Below are positions 45,025 through 53,750 of a stretch of 64,000 nucleotides of DNA, piece by piece. The position numbers and the translations under genes were made by a program. Position 1 is the stretch's first letter. Each line of letters starts with the position of its first letter. The notes under the pieces were generated by a model. The model was not told the origin of the DNA. It did not search any database and saw nothing but the letters and a program-made list of their open reading frames with translations. Source of the stretch: Rhodothermales bacterium (lineage in GTDB: Bacteria > Bacteroidota > Rhodothermia > Rhodothermales > Bin80); assembly GCA_958296045.1 (NCBI GenBank), contig CATQHT010000003.1, positions 1,809,246-1,873,245 on the forward strand, given 5' to 3'.

Positions 45025-48000
45025 TTAGCGCGTCACCGCGAATCGGCCGCTCTGGCGGCCAGACTGCGACTCAAGCACATATACATACACGCCGGCGGCC
45101 CAGTCGTGGTTATCCAGCCGCACCCGGTACTCGCCAGGTTGCAGTGCAGTTTCCAGGGGTTGCGCGACTGGCTGCCCCAACATGTTAAATATGCGCAGAC
45201 TGATCACACCCGCGAATTCGCTGATGGCCACTTTGAAGGTTATGGCACCGCGGGTAGGATTCGGGTAGGGAGGCTCCAGAGTCAGCTGCACGGGTCTGTT
45301 GTTGGGCTCCGTACTGGTGGGCCCGCCATCATCGTCGGTTAGCAGGACGGTTGCCGAATTCAGCACCAGCTGGCTTGTGCTGCTCACGGTGACAATCTCG
45401 TCGGACTCGCCTTCCTCGTCGTTAACTGGTATCAGCGTGAATTCCTTGGATCCTTCTATAGCCTCTGCAGCGACGGTTACTGTGAAATCACTGACGGGGA
45501 CGAAGTCCACGGTGGAGGTGTTCCCTGAGCCAGTTGCCATGACAACGAGGCCCAAATCTGTCGCGTACGTAGTCTGGCCACTGACCGACATCGTGGCAGT
45601 GATGGGTGTGGGCCCTTGCCCCTCGTCCACTGTAGCTGGGTGCACGGACAGCCGCACTCCGATCGGGGCCGCATCGTCATCTTCAAGTGTCACGTAAGCG
45701 GTGTCTACCACGGCCGGCGCTGCACTGCTGATGCGAATCACTTCGTTCAGCTCATCCACCCGATCGTTTTCCGGGTTCACTGAAAACGAGGCGGTTCCGG
45801 TGAACGTCCCTATTGGTACCACCAGATCAAATTCGCTGACGTCGGCAAAGTCCACCGCGGGCGTTATACCACTTCCATCGACGTCAATCGTCAATACCTG
45901 CGGTACATTGTAGGCTCCACCGCCTTGCACATTCGCGGTCACCGTCACTGTTGTTAGACCGTCATTCTCACCTATTGTCATCGGACTGGCCGCGAGGCTG
46001 ATGCCGTGGGGCGCTTCGTCGTTATCGACAATCGTGATTGTGCTTGCATTGTCGGCCACCGGATTCGTGGTGCTAACCGTGACAACCTCATCAGATCGTA
46101 GAACGGTGTCATCCACCGGCTCCAGGTCAAACGTGGATGAATCTGTCGTTGCACCCGCTGGCACCACCAGGTCGAATCCAACTACAGGCACGAATTCCAC
46201 CACATCGGGCTGTCCAGAACCCTCTACTGTGATGGGTAGTACCTGGTCTGTCGTATACGTGGCGCCTCCTCCGAGCACTGTTGCCGAAACCGTCACCGCC
46301 GTGGCGCCATCACCTTCGCCCACGGTTGTAGGGCTTACAGCGAGGGCAATTCCGGTCGGATCGCTGCTGTCGTCGTCGGTAAGCAACAGGGAAACCGCGT
46401 CTGCCACCAGTGGACTGGGGCTTGCGATCGAAATGGTTTCGTCGTTCTCTTCCTCCGTATCGTCAATCGGCTCGAGCGTAAAGGTGGTTATTCCGTAGTC
46501 GGCACTGGCTTCTACGGTGAGCACGAGGTCCGCTACCGGGTAGAAGTCTACCACGCCCGCTTGGCCCGAACCAGCAACTGTGATCGTCAGCGTCTGATCA
46601 GCAGCATACGTGGTGCCGCCCAGGACCTGTCCAAGCACGGTCACTATGGTCGGACCGGCATCCTCGGCTACCGTCGTAGGGTTGAGAAATAGCGCGATTC
46701 CTGTTGGCGGCGAATCGTCGTCCGTCAGGGTTAGCGTGGCTAGACCATTCACATCAGGATGCGTGCTGGAAATCGTTATGATCTCGTCTGCCTCGTCAAC
46801 CGCATCATCAACGGGGGCCAGCGAAAAGGTCCCATTCTCTGATGTCGTTCCTGCTGCCACCGTGATGGTAAAGTCGGAAACCGCACCAAAGTCCACCGCA
46901 TCGGCTGCTCCCGAGCCGGTCACTGCAATCGGCACCGCCTGATCCGATACAAAAGGCGTGTTGTCCGCTTTCGCTGCAGTAACCGTCACCGTTGTAGTTC
47001 CCGCACCCTCACTCACCGTCGTCGGGCTGACAATCAGCACAATGCTGGCCGCGGCATCGTCGTCTGTGAGTGTCAGCGTAATGCTCCCAGACACCGCAGG
47101 GTGCGTGCTGGAGATGGTAATAGTCTCGTCGGACTCGTCTATCGAATCGTCGGTGGGCGTCAACGTGAATGTGCCATCCGCAGACGCGGCGCTTGCTCCA
47201 AGCGCAATGGTAAAATCCGAAACCGCGGCAAAGTCCACCACACCATCTGCACCAGAGCCCGACACGGAGATCACGATCGACTGATCCGTAGCAAATGAAG
47301 CACTGCCCGTCTTCGTCGCCGTCACCGTGACCGTCGTTGCACCCGCGTCTTCACTGACCGTTGCAGGACTTACGGTGAGCGTGATGCCAGGCGCGCTGTC
47401 ATCGTCTGTGAGTGTCAGCGTAGTACTGCCGGACACATCCGCATGCGTGCTCGAAATCGTGATCGTCTCATCCGTCTCATCCTCCGTGTCATCTATAGGC
47501 GTCAACGTGAATGTGCCCGTGCCCGAATCCGCGCCCGTTGCCACCGTAAAGGTGAAGTCCGTTACCGGGACGAAATCCACAGCAGAGGTCGTTCCAGAGC
47601 CGGTGACTGAGATCGGAATAGACTGCGCAACGGCATAGGTGCCTCCAGAGACCGTTGCAGTCACAGATACCGTAGTCACACCGGCGCCCTCAGATACGGT
47701 TGAGGGGCTTACTCTCAGTGCAATGCTCGGGGAAGCGTCACCTTCGATGGTTATCGTAAAGTTCGTAGAGACTGACGAGCCTTTATGGTCGGTGACTTTC
47801 CAGGTGTACGCAGTAGCGGACTGAGCACTGGTCGGAGTACCAGATACCGTACGCGTCGAGGCATCGAGCATAAGCCCGGCTGGCACATCGGGACTGATAG
47901 CAAATGTGTAGGGAACGATGCCACCTGTCGCACCGGGGAGCGTAAGCGCAGATATTGCGCTACCAGCCGTGAAGGTCTGATCGGGTACTGTATCGTCCAA

Positions 48001-49122
48001 GCTTAAATCTGCAGGTGAAAAGCGATAAATGTTGCCGTTGAATGCTAGAATGTACACCTCGCCATGCGCATCCTGGCCGAATGAGGCGATATTATAGGGG
48101 GTGTCCATCAGCTCGGTATTTACCCGTGTGGCGTCGGTTGTCAGCGCCCAGATAGTGCCTTCCACATAGTCAGCGTAAATGTATTTGCTATTCAGAGACG
48201 GTACGCTGGTGCTGCGATATACGTAGCCGCCCGTGATGGAGCGGGACGCGCCGTTGGTGGCGTATGAATGGACAGGAAGCGTCAGGCCTGTCTGATCGCA
48301 GCCCGTCGAAGGGCTGTAGCAGGCCGGGCCTTCCATCGTTTTCCAGCCGTAGTTGCCGCCTTTGGCGACGACATCGATCTCCTCATGTGCGTTCTGGCCG
48401 ACATCTGCCGCATACAGTTCGCCAGTTGTCATGTCAAAGCTGAATCGCCAGGGATTCCGAAACCCCCAGGCCCATATCTCTTCCTTATAGCTGTTGGTGT
48501 TGTTGGCAAGCGGATTATCTGTGGGGATGGAGTATGGCAACGAGCTCACATCTATGCGTAGCAGGTTCCCCAGGAGCGTGCCTCTGTCCTGGCCGTGATT
48601 CTGGGGGTCTCCAGAGCTGCCTCCGTCCCCAAGCCCGATATAGAGGTATCCGTCGGACCCGAATGCCAACTGTCCTCCGTTGTGATTGGAGTACGGCTGT
48701 GCGATGGTCATGACCAATGTTGCGGTAGAGCCATCCGCTACGAGTGAATTGGACGAGCTGCGCGTGTACCGTTCAATGACGGAGCGCCTGGGCGATGAGG
48801 CGGAATAGTAGACGTACAGGTATCCGCTGGTGCCATAGTCAGGCGCGAAGGCCAATCCCAACAGGCCTTCTTCATTGCCATTGCGCGACACCTTGCTGGA
48901 GATATCCATGTAGGTGGTCGCAGAACTTGCTGACTGGTCGTTTTTAAACACACGAATGACGCCGTCTTGCTCTACGACATAGATACTGTCCCCTTGATGC
49001 TGAAAGTCCACCGGTCGGCTAAAGCTCAGCGAGGGAAATGCATTTTCGATCTGCACGCTCTGGCTGGCAGCAATAGATGCCGCCATCAGGGACGCGACTA
49101 AAGTTGCAAGTCGGCTGTGCAT
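45025..49122 (-). CDS. T9SS-exported PQQ-type sugar dehydrogenase with Calx-beta repeats
   Basis: A 1365-residue secreted protein. Signal peptide (about 1-20), then a six-bladed glucose/sorbosone dehydrogenase-like propeller (about 25-370; EEGLLGLAFAPDYG, NHNGGQLAFGSDGYLYIGLGDGG, GNLLRIDV), a He_PIG-type Ig domain (about 375-460; AGLMLDASTRTVSGTPTSA), seven tandem Calx-beta-like repeats of about 113 residues each ending in LTDDD (about 465-1265), and a type A T9SS sorting domain (PPYPNPTRGAITF ... GVYVYVLES). It is probably released or anchored at the cell surface and may oxidise sugars, inferred from the family. The acidic DDD ends suggest calcium binding. Confidence 0.9.
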   Translation of the reverse strand: MHSRLATLVASLMAASIAASQSVQIENAFPSLSFSRPVDFQHQGDSIYVVEQDGVIRVFKNDQSASSATTYMDISSKVSRNGNEEGLLGLAFAPDYGTSGYLYVYYSASSPRRSVIERYTRSSSNSLVADGSTATLVMTIAQPYSNHNGGQLAFGSDGYLYIGLGDGGSSGDPQNHGQDRGTLLGNLLRIDVSSLPYSIPTDNPLANNTNSYKEEIWAWGFRNPWRFSFDMTTGELYAADVGQNAHEEIDVVAKGGNYGWKTMEGPACYSPSTGCDQTGLTLPVHSYATNGASRSITGGYVYRSTSVPSLNSKYIYADYVEGTIWALTTDATRVNTELMDTPYNIASFGQDAHGEVYILAFNGNIYRFSPADLSLDDTVPDQTFTAGSAISALTLPGATGGIVPYTFAISPDVPAGLMLDASTRTVSGTPTSAQSATAYTWKVTDHKGSSVSTNFTITIEGDASPSIALRVSPSTVSEGAGVTTVSVTATVSGGTYAVAQSIPISVTGSGTTSAVDFVPVTDFTFTVATGADSGTGTFTLTPIDDTEDETDETITISSTHADVSGSTTLTLTDDDSAPGITLTVSPATVSEDAGATTVTVTATKTGSASFATDQSIVISVSGSGADGVVDFAAVSDFTIALGASAASADGTFTLTPTDDSIDESDETITISSTHPAVSGSITLTLTDDDAAASIVLIVSPTTVSEGAGTTTVTVTAAKADNTPFVSDQAVPIAVTGSGAADAVDFGAVSDFTITVAAGTTSENGTFSLAPVDDAVDEADEIITISSTHPDVNGLATLTLTDDDSPPTGIALFLNPTTVAEDAGPTIVTVLGQVLGGTTYAADQTLTITVAGSGQAGVVDFYPVADLVLTVEASADYGITTFTLEPIDDTEEENDETISIASPSPLVADAVSLLLTDDDSSDPTGIALAVSPTTVGEGDGATAVTVSATVLGGGATYTTDQVLPITVEGSGQPDVVEFVPVVGFDLVVPAGATTDSSTFDLEPVDDTVLRSDEVVTVSTTNPVADNASTITIVDNDEAPHGISLAASPMTIGENDGLTTVTVTANVQGGGAYNVPQVLTIDVDGSGITPAVDFADVSEFDLVVPIGTFTGTASFSVNPENDRVDELNEVIRISSAAPAVVDTAYVTLEDDDAAPIGVRLSVHPATVDEGQGPTPITATMSVSGQTTYATDLGLVVMATGSGNTSTVDFVPVSDFTVTVAAEAIEGSKEFTLIPVNDEEGESDEIVTVSSTSQLVLNSATVLLTDDDGGPTSTEPNNRPVQLTLEPPYPNPTRGAITFKVAISEFAGVISLRIFNMLGQPVAQPLETALQPGEYRVRLDNHDWAAGVYVYVLESQSGRQSGRFAVTR

Positions 49123-49548
49123 GAGGATCAGGTGAATGCAGGCAGAGTGGCCGGCTTCTCTGGTGACACACGTCTGGCTGATGCGGTTGGGAATTCCAGT
49201 GAAAATAGTGAATGCGGGACTTCTGGCCGTGTCCGTCCGCGGATAGGTCTCTTGTTTGTCCCTACCGGTCGCGACAATCTGGGGCGACCTCCATGTCCTG
49301 ACTCACTTGGTCGCGTTAACAGCCCTCGGAGCCCTGCTGCCGATCCAACCGAATCACCCTTAACGCGGACGCCACCGGACAGAATATCCGGGTATGAAAT
49401 GAGGGGGCGGTCAATGTCTGAATTGGGAGACTGGATTATGACCTTATCTGCGGGACTATGCGCCATTCCCTGTCCCCTTAGAGATTTGTCGTTGGGATAG
49501 GTGGTCTGGAGTCTGGCATCTATTACTGCACGCGCGATGTCCGTAGAG

Positions 49549-49595
49549 AAGGAGGTGAACCAATGGCTCTTTCGCTGCAGCCGTGTTTCACGTGA
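49549..49595 (+). other. strong ribosome-binding site with a 10-codon ORF ending inside parS
   Basis: AAGGAGGTGA (49549-49558) stands 7 bp before ATG at 49563, an almost perfect anti-16S match. The ORF reads MALSLQPCFT and stops at TGA 49593-49595, which lies within the parS palindrome. It may be the stump of a lost gene or a leader peptide. No homology can be claimed. Confidence 0.4.
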
Positions 49596-49599
49596 AACA
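49584..49599. promoter_or_regulatory. parS: parS site 2
   Basis: Perfect TGTTTCACGTGAAACA, first site of cassette A. Confidence 0.93.
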
Positions 49600-49692
49600 T
49601 CGAGGTGGCCAGCCTACAGGAGTGGAAGGCTCGGTTGCTTAGCCTGAGCGCGAGTCGGTGCGGGGACAAATGCGCGTCCCGCTTGCAGCAAA

Positions 49693-49708
49693 TGTTTCAC
49701 GTGAAACA
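49693..49708. promoter_or_regulatory. parS: parS site 3
   Basis: Perfect TGTTTCACGTGAAACA, second site of cassette A, 109 bp from site 2. Confidence 0.93.
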
Positions 49709-49908
49709 TCGCGGTTGTTGGGTGGAGCCCACTCCTTGGGAAACATGGACTCCTGAAGCACGCACAGGCATAGGCCAAGGGGGCGGCCTCCTGCGACAAC
49801 ATCTGCGACGACAGAGCACCCACAACGGCGACCTGCACCGGATCAGAGAGCCTCACGTAGCACCGTAGCAGCAGCGACATGCCGCTCACAATATTCACTC
49901 GATTGCGT

Positions 49909-49966
49909 TGCCAGGCACCTGTGTCGTTGGCTGTTTCGTCGTGTCGCTCAATAGGTGCCAGGCACC
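49909..49966. repeat. GGTGCCAGGCACC palindrome pair
   Basis: TGCCAGGCACC at 49909-49919 and the full GGTGCCAGGCACC at 49954-49966. This word recurs in many genomes as a REP-like or transposon-derived palindrome. Only these two copies were noticed here. Confidence 0.5.
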
Positions 49967-50090
49967 GACGCACCAGATGGGCTACGAGTATCCAGCGACA
50001 TCACTGGCTGCCATACTCTTGAGCCGCAGGCCTCGGATTCACGATTCCTGCAGCTCCATGGGCGGACCTTCTGTGCCCAGGCTGCGAACG

Positions 50091-50106
50091 TGTTTCACGT
50101 GAAACA
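50091..50106. promoter_or_regulatory. parS: parS site 4
   Basis: Perfect TGTTTCACGTGAAACA, first site of cassette B. Confidence 0.93.
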
Positions 50107-50200
50107 TCGAGGTGGCCAGCCTACAGGAGTGGAAGGCTCGGTTGCTTAGCCTGAGCGCGAGTCGGTGCGGGGGACAAATGCGCGCCCCGCTTGCAGCAAA

Positions 50201-50216
50201 TGTTTCACGTGAAACA
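50201..50216. promoter_or_regulatory. parS: parS site 5
   Basis: Perfect TGTTTCACGTGAAACA, second site of cassette B, 110 bp from site 4. Confidence 0.93.
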
Positions 50217-50457
50217 TCGCGGTTGTTGGGTGGAGCCCACTCCATTCGATAGCGAGACCGCGGCCACAGGGGGAGCGGAAAACCCCAGATGCTCCGGCCT
50301 GCTACGTTTCGCTGTTCAAGGAAGGGGACCCGTAATAACCCGCGTAAGTCGTTCGACGTGGAGGCCACCAACACCAATTACAGAACCGCGAAGCTGAGGA
50401 GCCATATCGCACAGCTTCCGACGCGGCCTAAGAATCCAGCTGTCTGGGGGCGTTGTA

Positions 50458-50541
50458 TCGGCTCCAGAGTCAGTCTGTCACGAAGGAGCATGTCGCTGAA
50501 ACGCCGCCCTCCGTCAAGCAGCCTTTATAGGCCCCTAACCT
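50458..50541. repeat. left flank repeat of the restriction island
   Basis: About 84 bp matching 57074-57158 in the same orientation, with shared cores CAGTCTGTCACGAAGG and CCCTCCGTCAAGC. It ends 3 bp from the res stop codon. Confidence 0.75.
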
Positions 50542-50543
50542 AT

Positions 50544-53500
50544 CTACGCAGGTGCCAGCAGCTTTTCGATATAGTCACCATTCTCATCTGGAAAAAGAAT
50601 ATGCCGTTCAGCGAATTCCTCTTTCGACCATAGTGCTCCATATCGCAGCCGTAATTCGCGGTACTCCGTGGCTGACACGATGAACGAATCTAGGCTTACG
50701 ACGCCGGCTACGTTACTCCGACTCGCGATTCCCTCTGCTAGGATCGGCAATTGTTCGTGCAGCCGCGCCTTCTCGTCCTCTTCGTAGGCCTTGGCGTGCA
50801 CCATCCCGTGAGGCTCTACGAAAATAACACGCTGCCGGTCGCCTGTAATCATCCACAGTATGAAGTCCGGGTAGAATCCGGTTCCTTCCAGAGAAAAGCC
50901 TACACCTCGCCCACGTCCCTGATTCCGCAGCAGGAAGAGCTCTGTATCTGGGTACAGTGTGCTGCCACGCTGCTGCCAAAAGTCGCGCAGATGGCGCACA
51001 AACCCCGCTTCACTTTCGTTCAAGGGAAGGGGTGAGACTGTTACCGCCGGGTTCGAGCTTTGGATCAGCAGAGGCTGGTACAAGTGGCGGTCGAAGTAGA
51101 TGCGACGCAGCGAGCCGTTCTCCTGCTCGTAGAGCTTTTCCTGCTGCTCAATCAGATCCACGATCTGACTAAAGAGATTCGCTTGCTCCCGAGGAGCGCT
51201 TACAGCGTAATGGGACTGGTGTAGTGCGCTTGGCTTCGACGCCGCGCCACGGCTAACGTTGTGTAGCAAGTTCAAGTCGGAGTCATCCACCACGCGGTAT
51301 CTCATGCGCACACTCTCCCACCGGCTACGTGCGCGCTTCCAGCACTTATCCGCACAGCATCGGAGCATCGTACGCACGATCGCCTGCAGATCTTCACGGT
51401 CTCGCCAGTTCCGGGGAGTGAAAACATGCTGGTCAGCCAGGACCCTAACGGGTGCTTTTTCGACAAGAGACTTAAGAGTGCTCGGTCGGGGAATAGCCAA
51501 GGCATGCATGCCCTTAATGCGCCGATATAACATCAGGTCCAGGTAAGCCTCTTCCCAGTCTACCAGTCTCAAGGGAAGGTCCGACACGTCGCGTTCGAAC
51601 CCTGCAGTACCCTCCGAAATCTGCTGCCCGCTGGCACTGACTTCCCATGCCGACGCTCGTGTAACACGGTCAATCAGAATTGGTGCTAACTGTTCTGTAT
51701 CAAGCGCGAAGTTGGATTGCGACTCGAAATCGACTCCGTCAGGGAGCGCAGGAACCTTCAGCCCTCTATCCAGGAATTTCTCATTGGTGCGCACGGGTAC
51801 GCGCAGGGACACGGGATCCCTCGTTTCCAGACCCTCCGTCTCCAGATACTCACGGAATTTCGTCATATAGTCTGCCCGAACTGAAAAGATGTTGAGGGTT
51901 TCTAGCAGACCAATGTTCGCTGGATGCTGCCCCTCCAAGTAAGTACTGCGCTTGAGCGACATTCCCTTCCCTTTAAGTCTCACGCCGCGCCCGAAAAGCT
52001 GGATGATCTCTGAACCTTTGGCTCTGCCCACGTTCATAAGGCCCATACTCGATACCCGCCACGAATTCCAGCCTTCGACGAACTTCTTGGCGCCTATCAG
52101 TACGTTGACTGTAGCTCCCTTTTCGTTGATTCCGTCAAATATTGTGCCGCCAACCGCGTCTTGTTCCAGGATAATGCCCCCTCCTGCCTTCTGAGCGAGT
52201 TTTTTAAACTTCGCGGTATCGCCGATGTAGGTGAGGCCGAAATAGTGGTCCGCACCTACCGCTTTGAGTCCAAGTTCTCCCGGCGCCCCCAAAATATCGC
52301 ACAGGCGGAGGCCAGCGGGGCCACTGGTATGAAACACGCTACGGAGCATATCAGCGTAAATCTCTTCCGATGTTCCCTGGGACTGCGCTAAGTCGTTGAA
52401 ACGACCGTCGAATAGATCCACGTTCCAGGCGGAGTGAAGTCCAGATTTTCCCCGCAACAGCTTTCCGATGGCATCCTTTGCCCACCTTGAATCGCTGAGC
52501 ACACGATGGAGAAAGAGTTGGATAGCAAGAACATCGCTTGTTTCGCGCCCGCGCCTCTTGTATACCGCGTTGACACTTCCACCGACAAAAATCCAGAGAG
52601 GCTTTTCCAAATTGTAGGCACGCATGTCGGATGCGTTGTCGCGGTAGGTACACAATTGCTCGTAGAAGGACAGAAGATTGCCAAGCAGGAGCAGATTAGT
52701 TAGCGCTGGCGGAGGGTCGCTCCCTGCCACGTTGAGGACGCGAAAGTCCTTTCCGAAACCATCGCGGTGGAAGTAACGGTAAGAGTAATCGAAAACTATG
52801 GACTTGCCGTAGTCAAGGGTAAGCTTGTTGTCCCGCGCTACTGCCAGCGCCTGTCCAAAGGTAGCACTGTACTCAAAGGTGAAACCACGGTCGGCGATTG
52901 CGTTTCGTACCGAATGCCATACTTCACCACTCGCGCCACGGTGGCCTTCGTCCACAAACACGAGATTGCGGTCGCCGAGGGCATCGACTTCTATGCTAAC
53001 ACCCGTTCTTCCCCTGCGCTTCTCAACCAGCTTGGTGATCTCCGTCACCCACACGGTTTTGGGATGGCCTGCGAGCAATCCTACATCTCCAAAGCGGGCA
53101 GACGGAATTCCAGACGCGGTCAATTCCTCCATGTGCTGCGCACTCAACCCCTCGTTGGGTGTAACCAGGATGATGTTTTCCAAGCGAGCACTACCGAAGT
53201 AATGCAGATACTGCAAGTAATTCAGGTGCATGATCAGCGTCTTACCGCTGCCGGTCGCCATCCAGAATGCGAGCTTATTCAAGTCGTCCGTTTCGATTCT
53301 GCGGACTGGGTAGTTACTTGGTAGAGAATGGACCCGTTGACGAACGTAGCTATGGATTTCACTTGCAAGCCTCACAGGGTCTGTAGCTAGGCGGTCCAGG
53401 AACAGTTCGGCGTATAGTGCGCCCAACTGCTGGAAGTAGCGCAAGATTATTGGATCTCGCCTACGCTCGTTGATGGACCGCAAGTGACGTTGCACGTTGT

Positions 53501-53750
53501 CGTCATATCGGGCCAAGTCCCCGGGCGGAATCAAGCAGTAATCCCGGGCGCCTAGCATACGCGCAACATGGCTGCGGCCGCCTGCGTCGTACCCCTCGCT
53601 TGCGCTCTTCATCACATCAAAGAGCATCTGGTTAGTCCTGAACCCGAATTTCTGATTGGCCCAACCGAGTAGCATGAGTTGCGACTCGAGCTGGTATAGA
53701 GTCTTGGACGAAGTCACTGAGGGACGCCCCGCTCGTTTCCTGCGGGCCAT
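50544..53750 (-). CDS. res: type III-like restriction endonuclease/helicase subunit
   Basis: A 1068-residue SF2 helicase-nuclease. Motif I is WMATGSGKT (about residue 165), motif II VFVDEGHRG (about 265), motif VI IIQLFGRGVRLKG (about 590). Near the C-terminus GFYPDFILWM...VIFVEPHG (about 955-985) resembles the PD-(D/E)xK nuclease core, but the lysine position reads His (EPH). It should cut or translocate on foreign DNA with the methyltransferase partner, whose stop overlaps its start (TAATG). Not certain that it is a classical type III Res. Confidence 0.85.
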   Translation of the reverse strand: MARRKRAGRPSVTSSKTLYQLESQLMLLGWANQKFGFRTNQMLFDVMKSASEGYDAGGRSHVARMLGARDYCLIPPGDLARYDDNVQRHLRSINERRRDPIILRYFQQLGALYAELFLDRLATDPVRLASEIHSYVRQRVHSLPSNYPVRRIETDDLNKLAFWMATGSGKTLIMHLNYLQYLHYFGSARLENIILVTPNEGLSAQHMEELTASGIPSARFGDVGLLAGHPKTVWVTEITKLVEKRRGRTGVSIEVDALGDRNLVFVDEGHRGASGEVWHSVRNAIADRGFTFEYSATFGQALAVARDNKLTLDYGKSIVFDYSYRYFHRDGFGKDFRVLNVAGSDPPPALTNLLLLGNLLSFYEQLCTYRDNASDMRAYNLEKPLWIFVGGSVNAVYKRRGRETSDVLAIQLFLHRVLSDSRWAKDAIGKLLRGKSGLHSAWNVDLFDGRFNDLAQSQGTSEEIYADMLRSVFHTSGPAGLRLCDILGAPGELGLKAVGADHYFGLTYIGDTAKFKKLAQKAGGGIILEQDAVGGTIFDGINEKGATVNVLIGAKKFVEGWNSWRVSSMGLMNVGRAKGSEIIQLFGRGVRLKGKGMSLKRSTYLEGQHPANIGLLETLNIFSVRADYMTKFREYLETEGLETRDPVSLRVPVRTNEKFLDRGLKVPALPDGVDFESQSNFALDTEQLAPILIDRVTRASAWEVSASGQQISEGTAGFERDVSDLPLRLVDWEEAYLDLMLYRRIKGMHALAIPRPSTLKSLVEKAPVRVLADQHVFTPRNWRDREDLQAIVRTMLRCCADKCWKRARSRWESVRMRYRVVDDSDLNLLHNVSRGAASKPSALHQSHYAVSAPREQANLFSQIVDLIEQQEKLYEQENGSLRRIYFDRHLYQPLLIQSSNPAVTVSPLPLNESEAGFVRHLRDFWQQRGSTLYPDTELFLLRNQGRGRGVGFSLEGTGFYPDFILWMITGDRQRVIFVEPHGMVHAKAYEEDEKARLHEQLPILAEGIASRSNVAGVVSLDSFIVSATEYRELRLRYGALWSKEEFAERHILFPDENGDYIEKLLAPA

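Larger units (their letters stand above)
49582..49735. repeat. parS cassette copy A
   Basis: A 154-bp unit carrying two perfect parS sites, repeated at 50089-50243 with only about two differences. The spacer between the sites is equally conserved. Confidence 0.92.
50089..50243. repeat. parS cassette copy B
   Basis: 155-bp near-identical copy of cassette A (one extra G and a C for T). Offset between the copies is 507 bp. Confidence 0.92.
49123..50543. other. parS-bearing intergenic region
   Basis: About 1.4 kb with no convincing gene. It holds four parS sites in two 154-bp cassettes, a strong Shine-Dalgarno followed by a tiny ORF, a GGTGCCAGGCACC palindrome, and the left flank repeat of the restriction island. 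A 112-codon minus-strand frame (stop 49128) overlaps part of it but resembles nothing. Confidence 0.7.

Noticed and set aside
49128-49466. Minus-strand frame of 112 codons as a gene upstream of the parS region
   Set aside because: No recognisable motif, unusual composition, and no good ribosome site; probably chance in GC-rich DNA.
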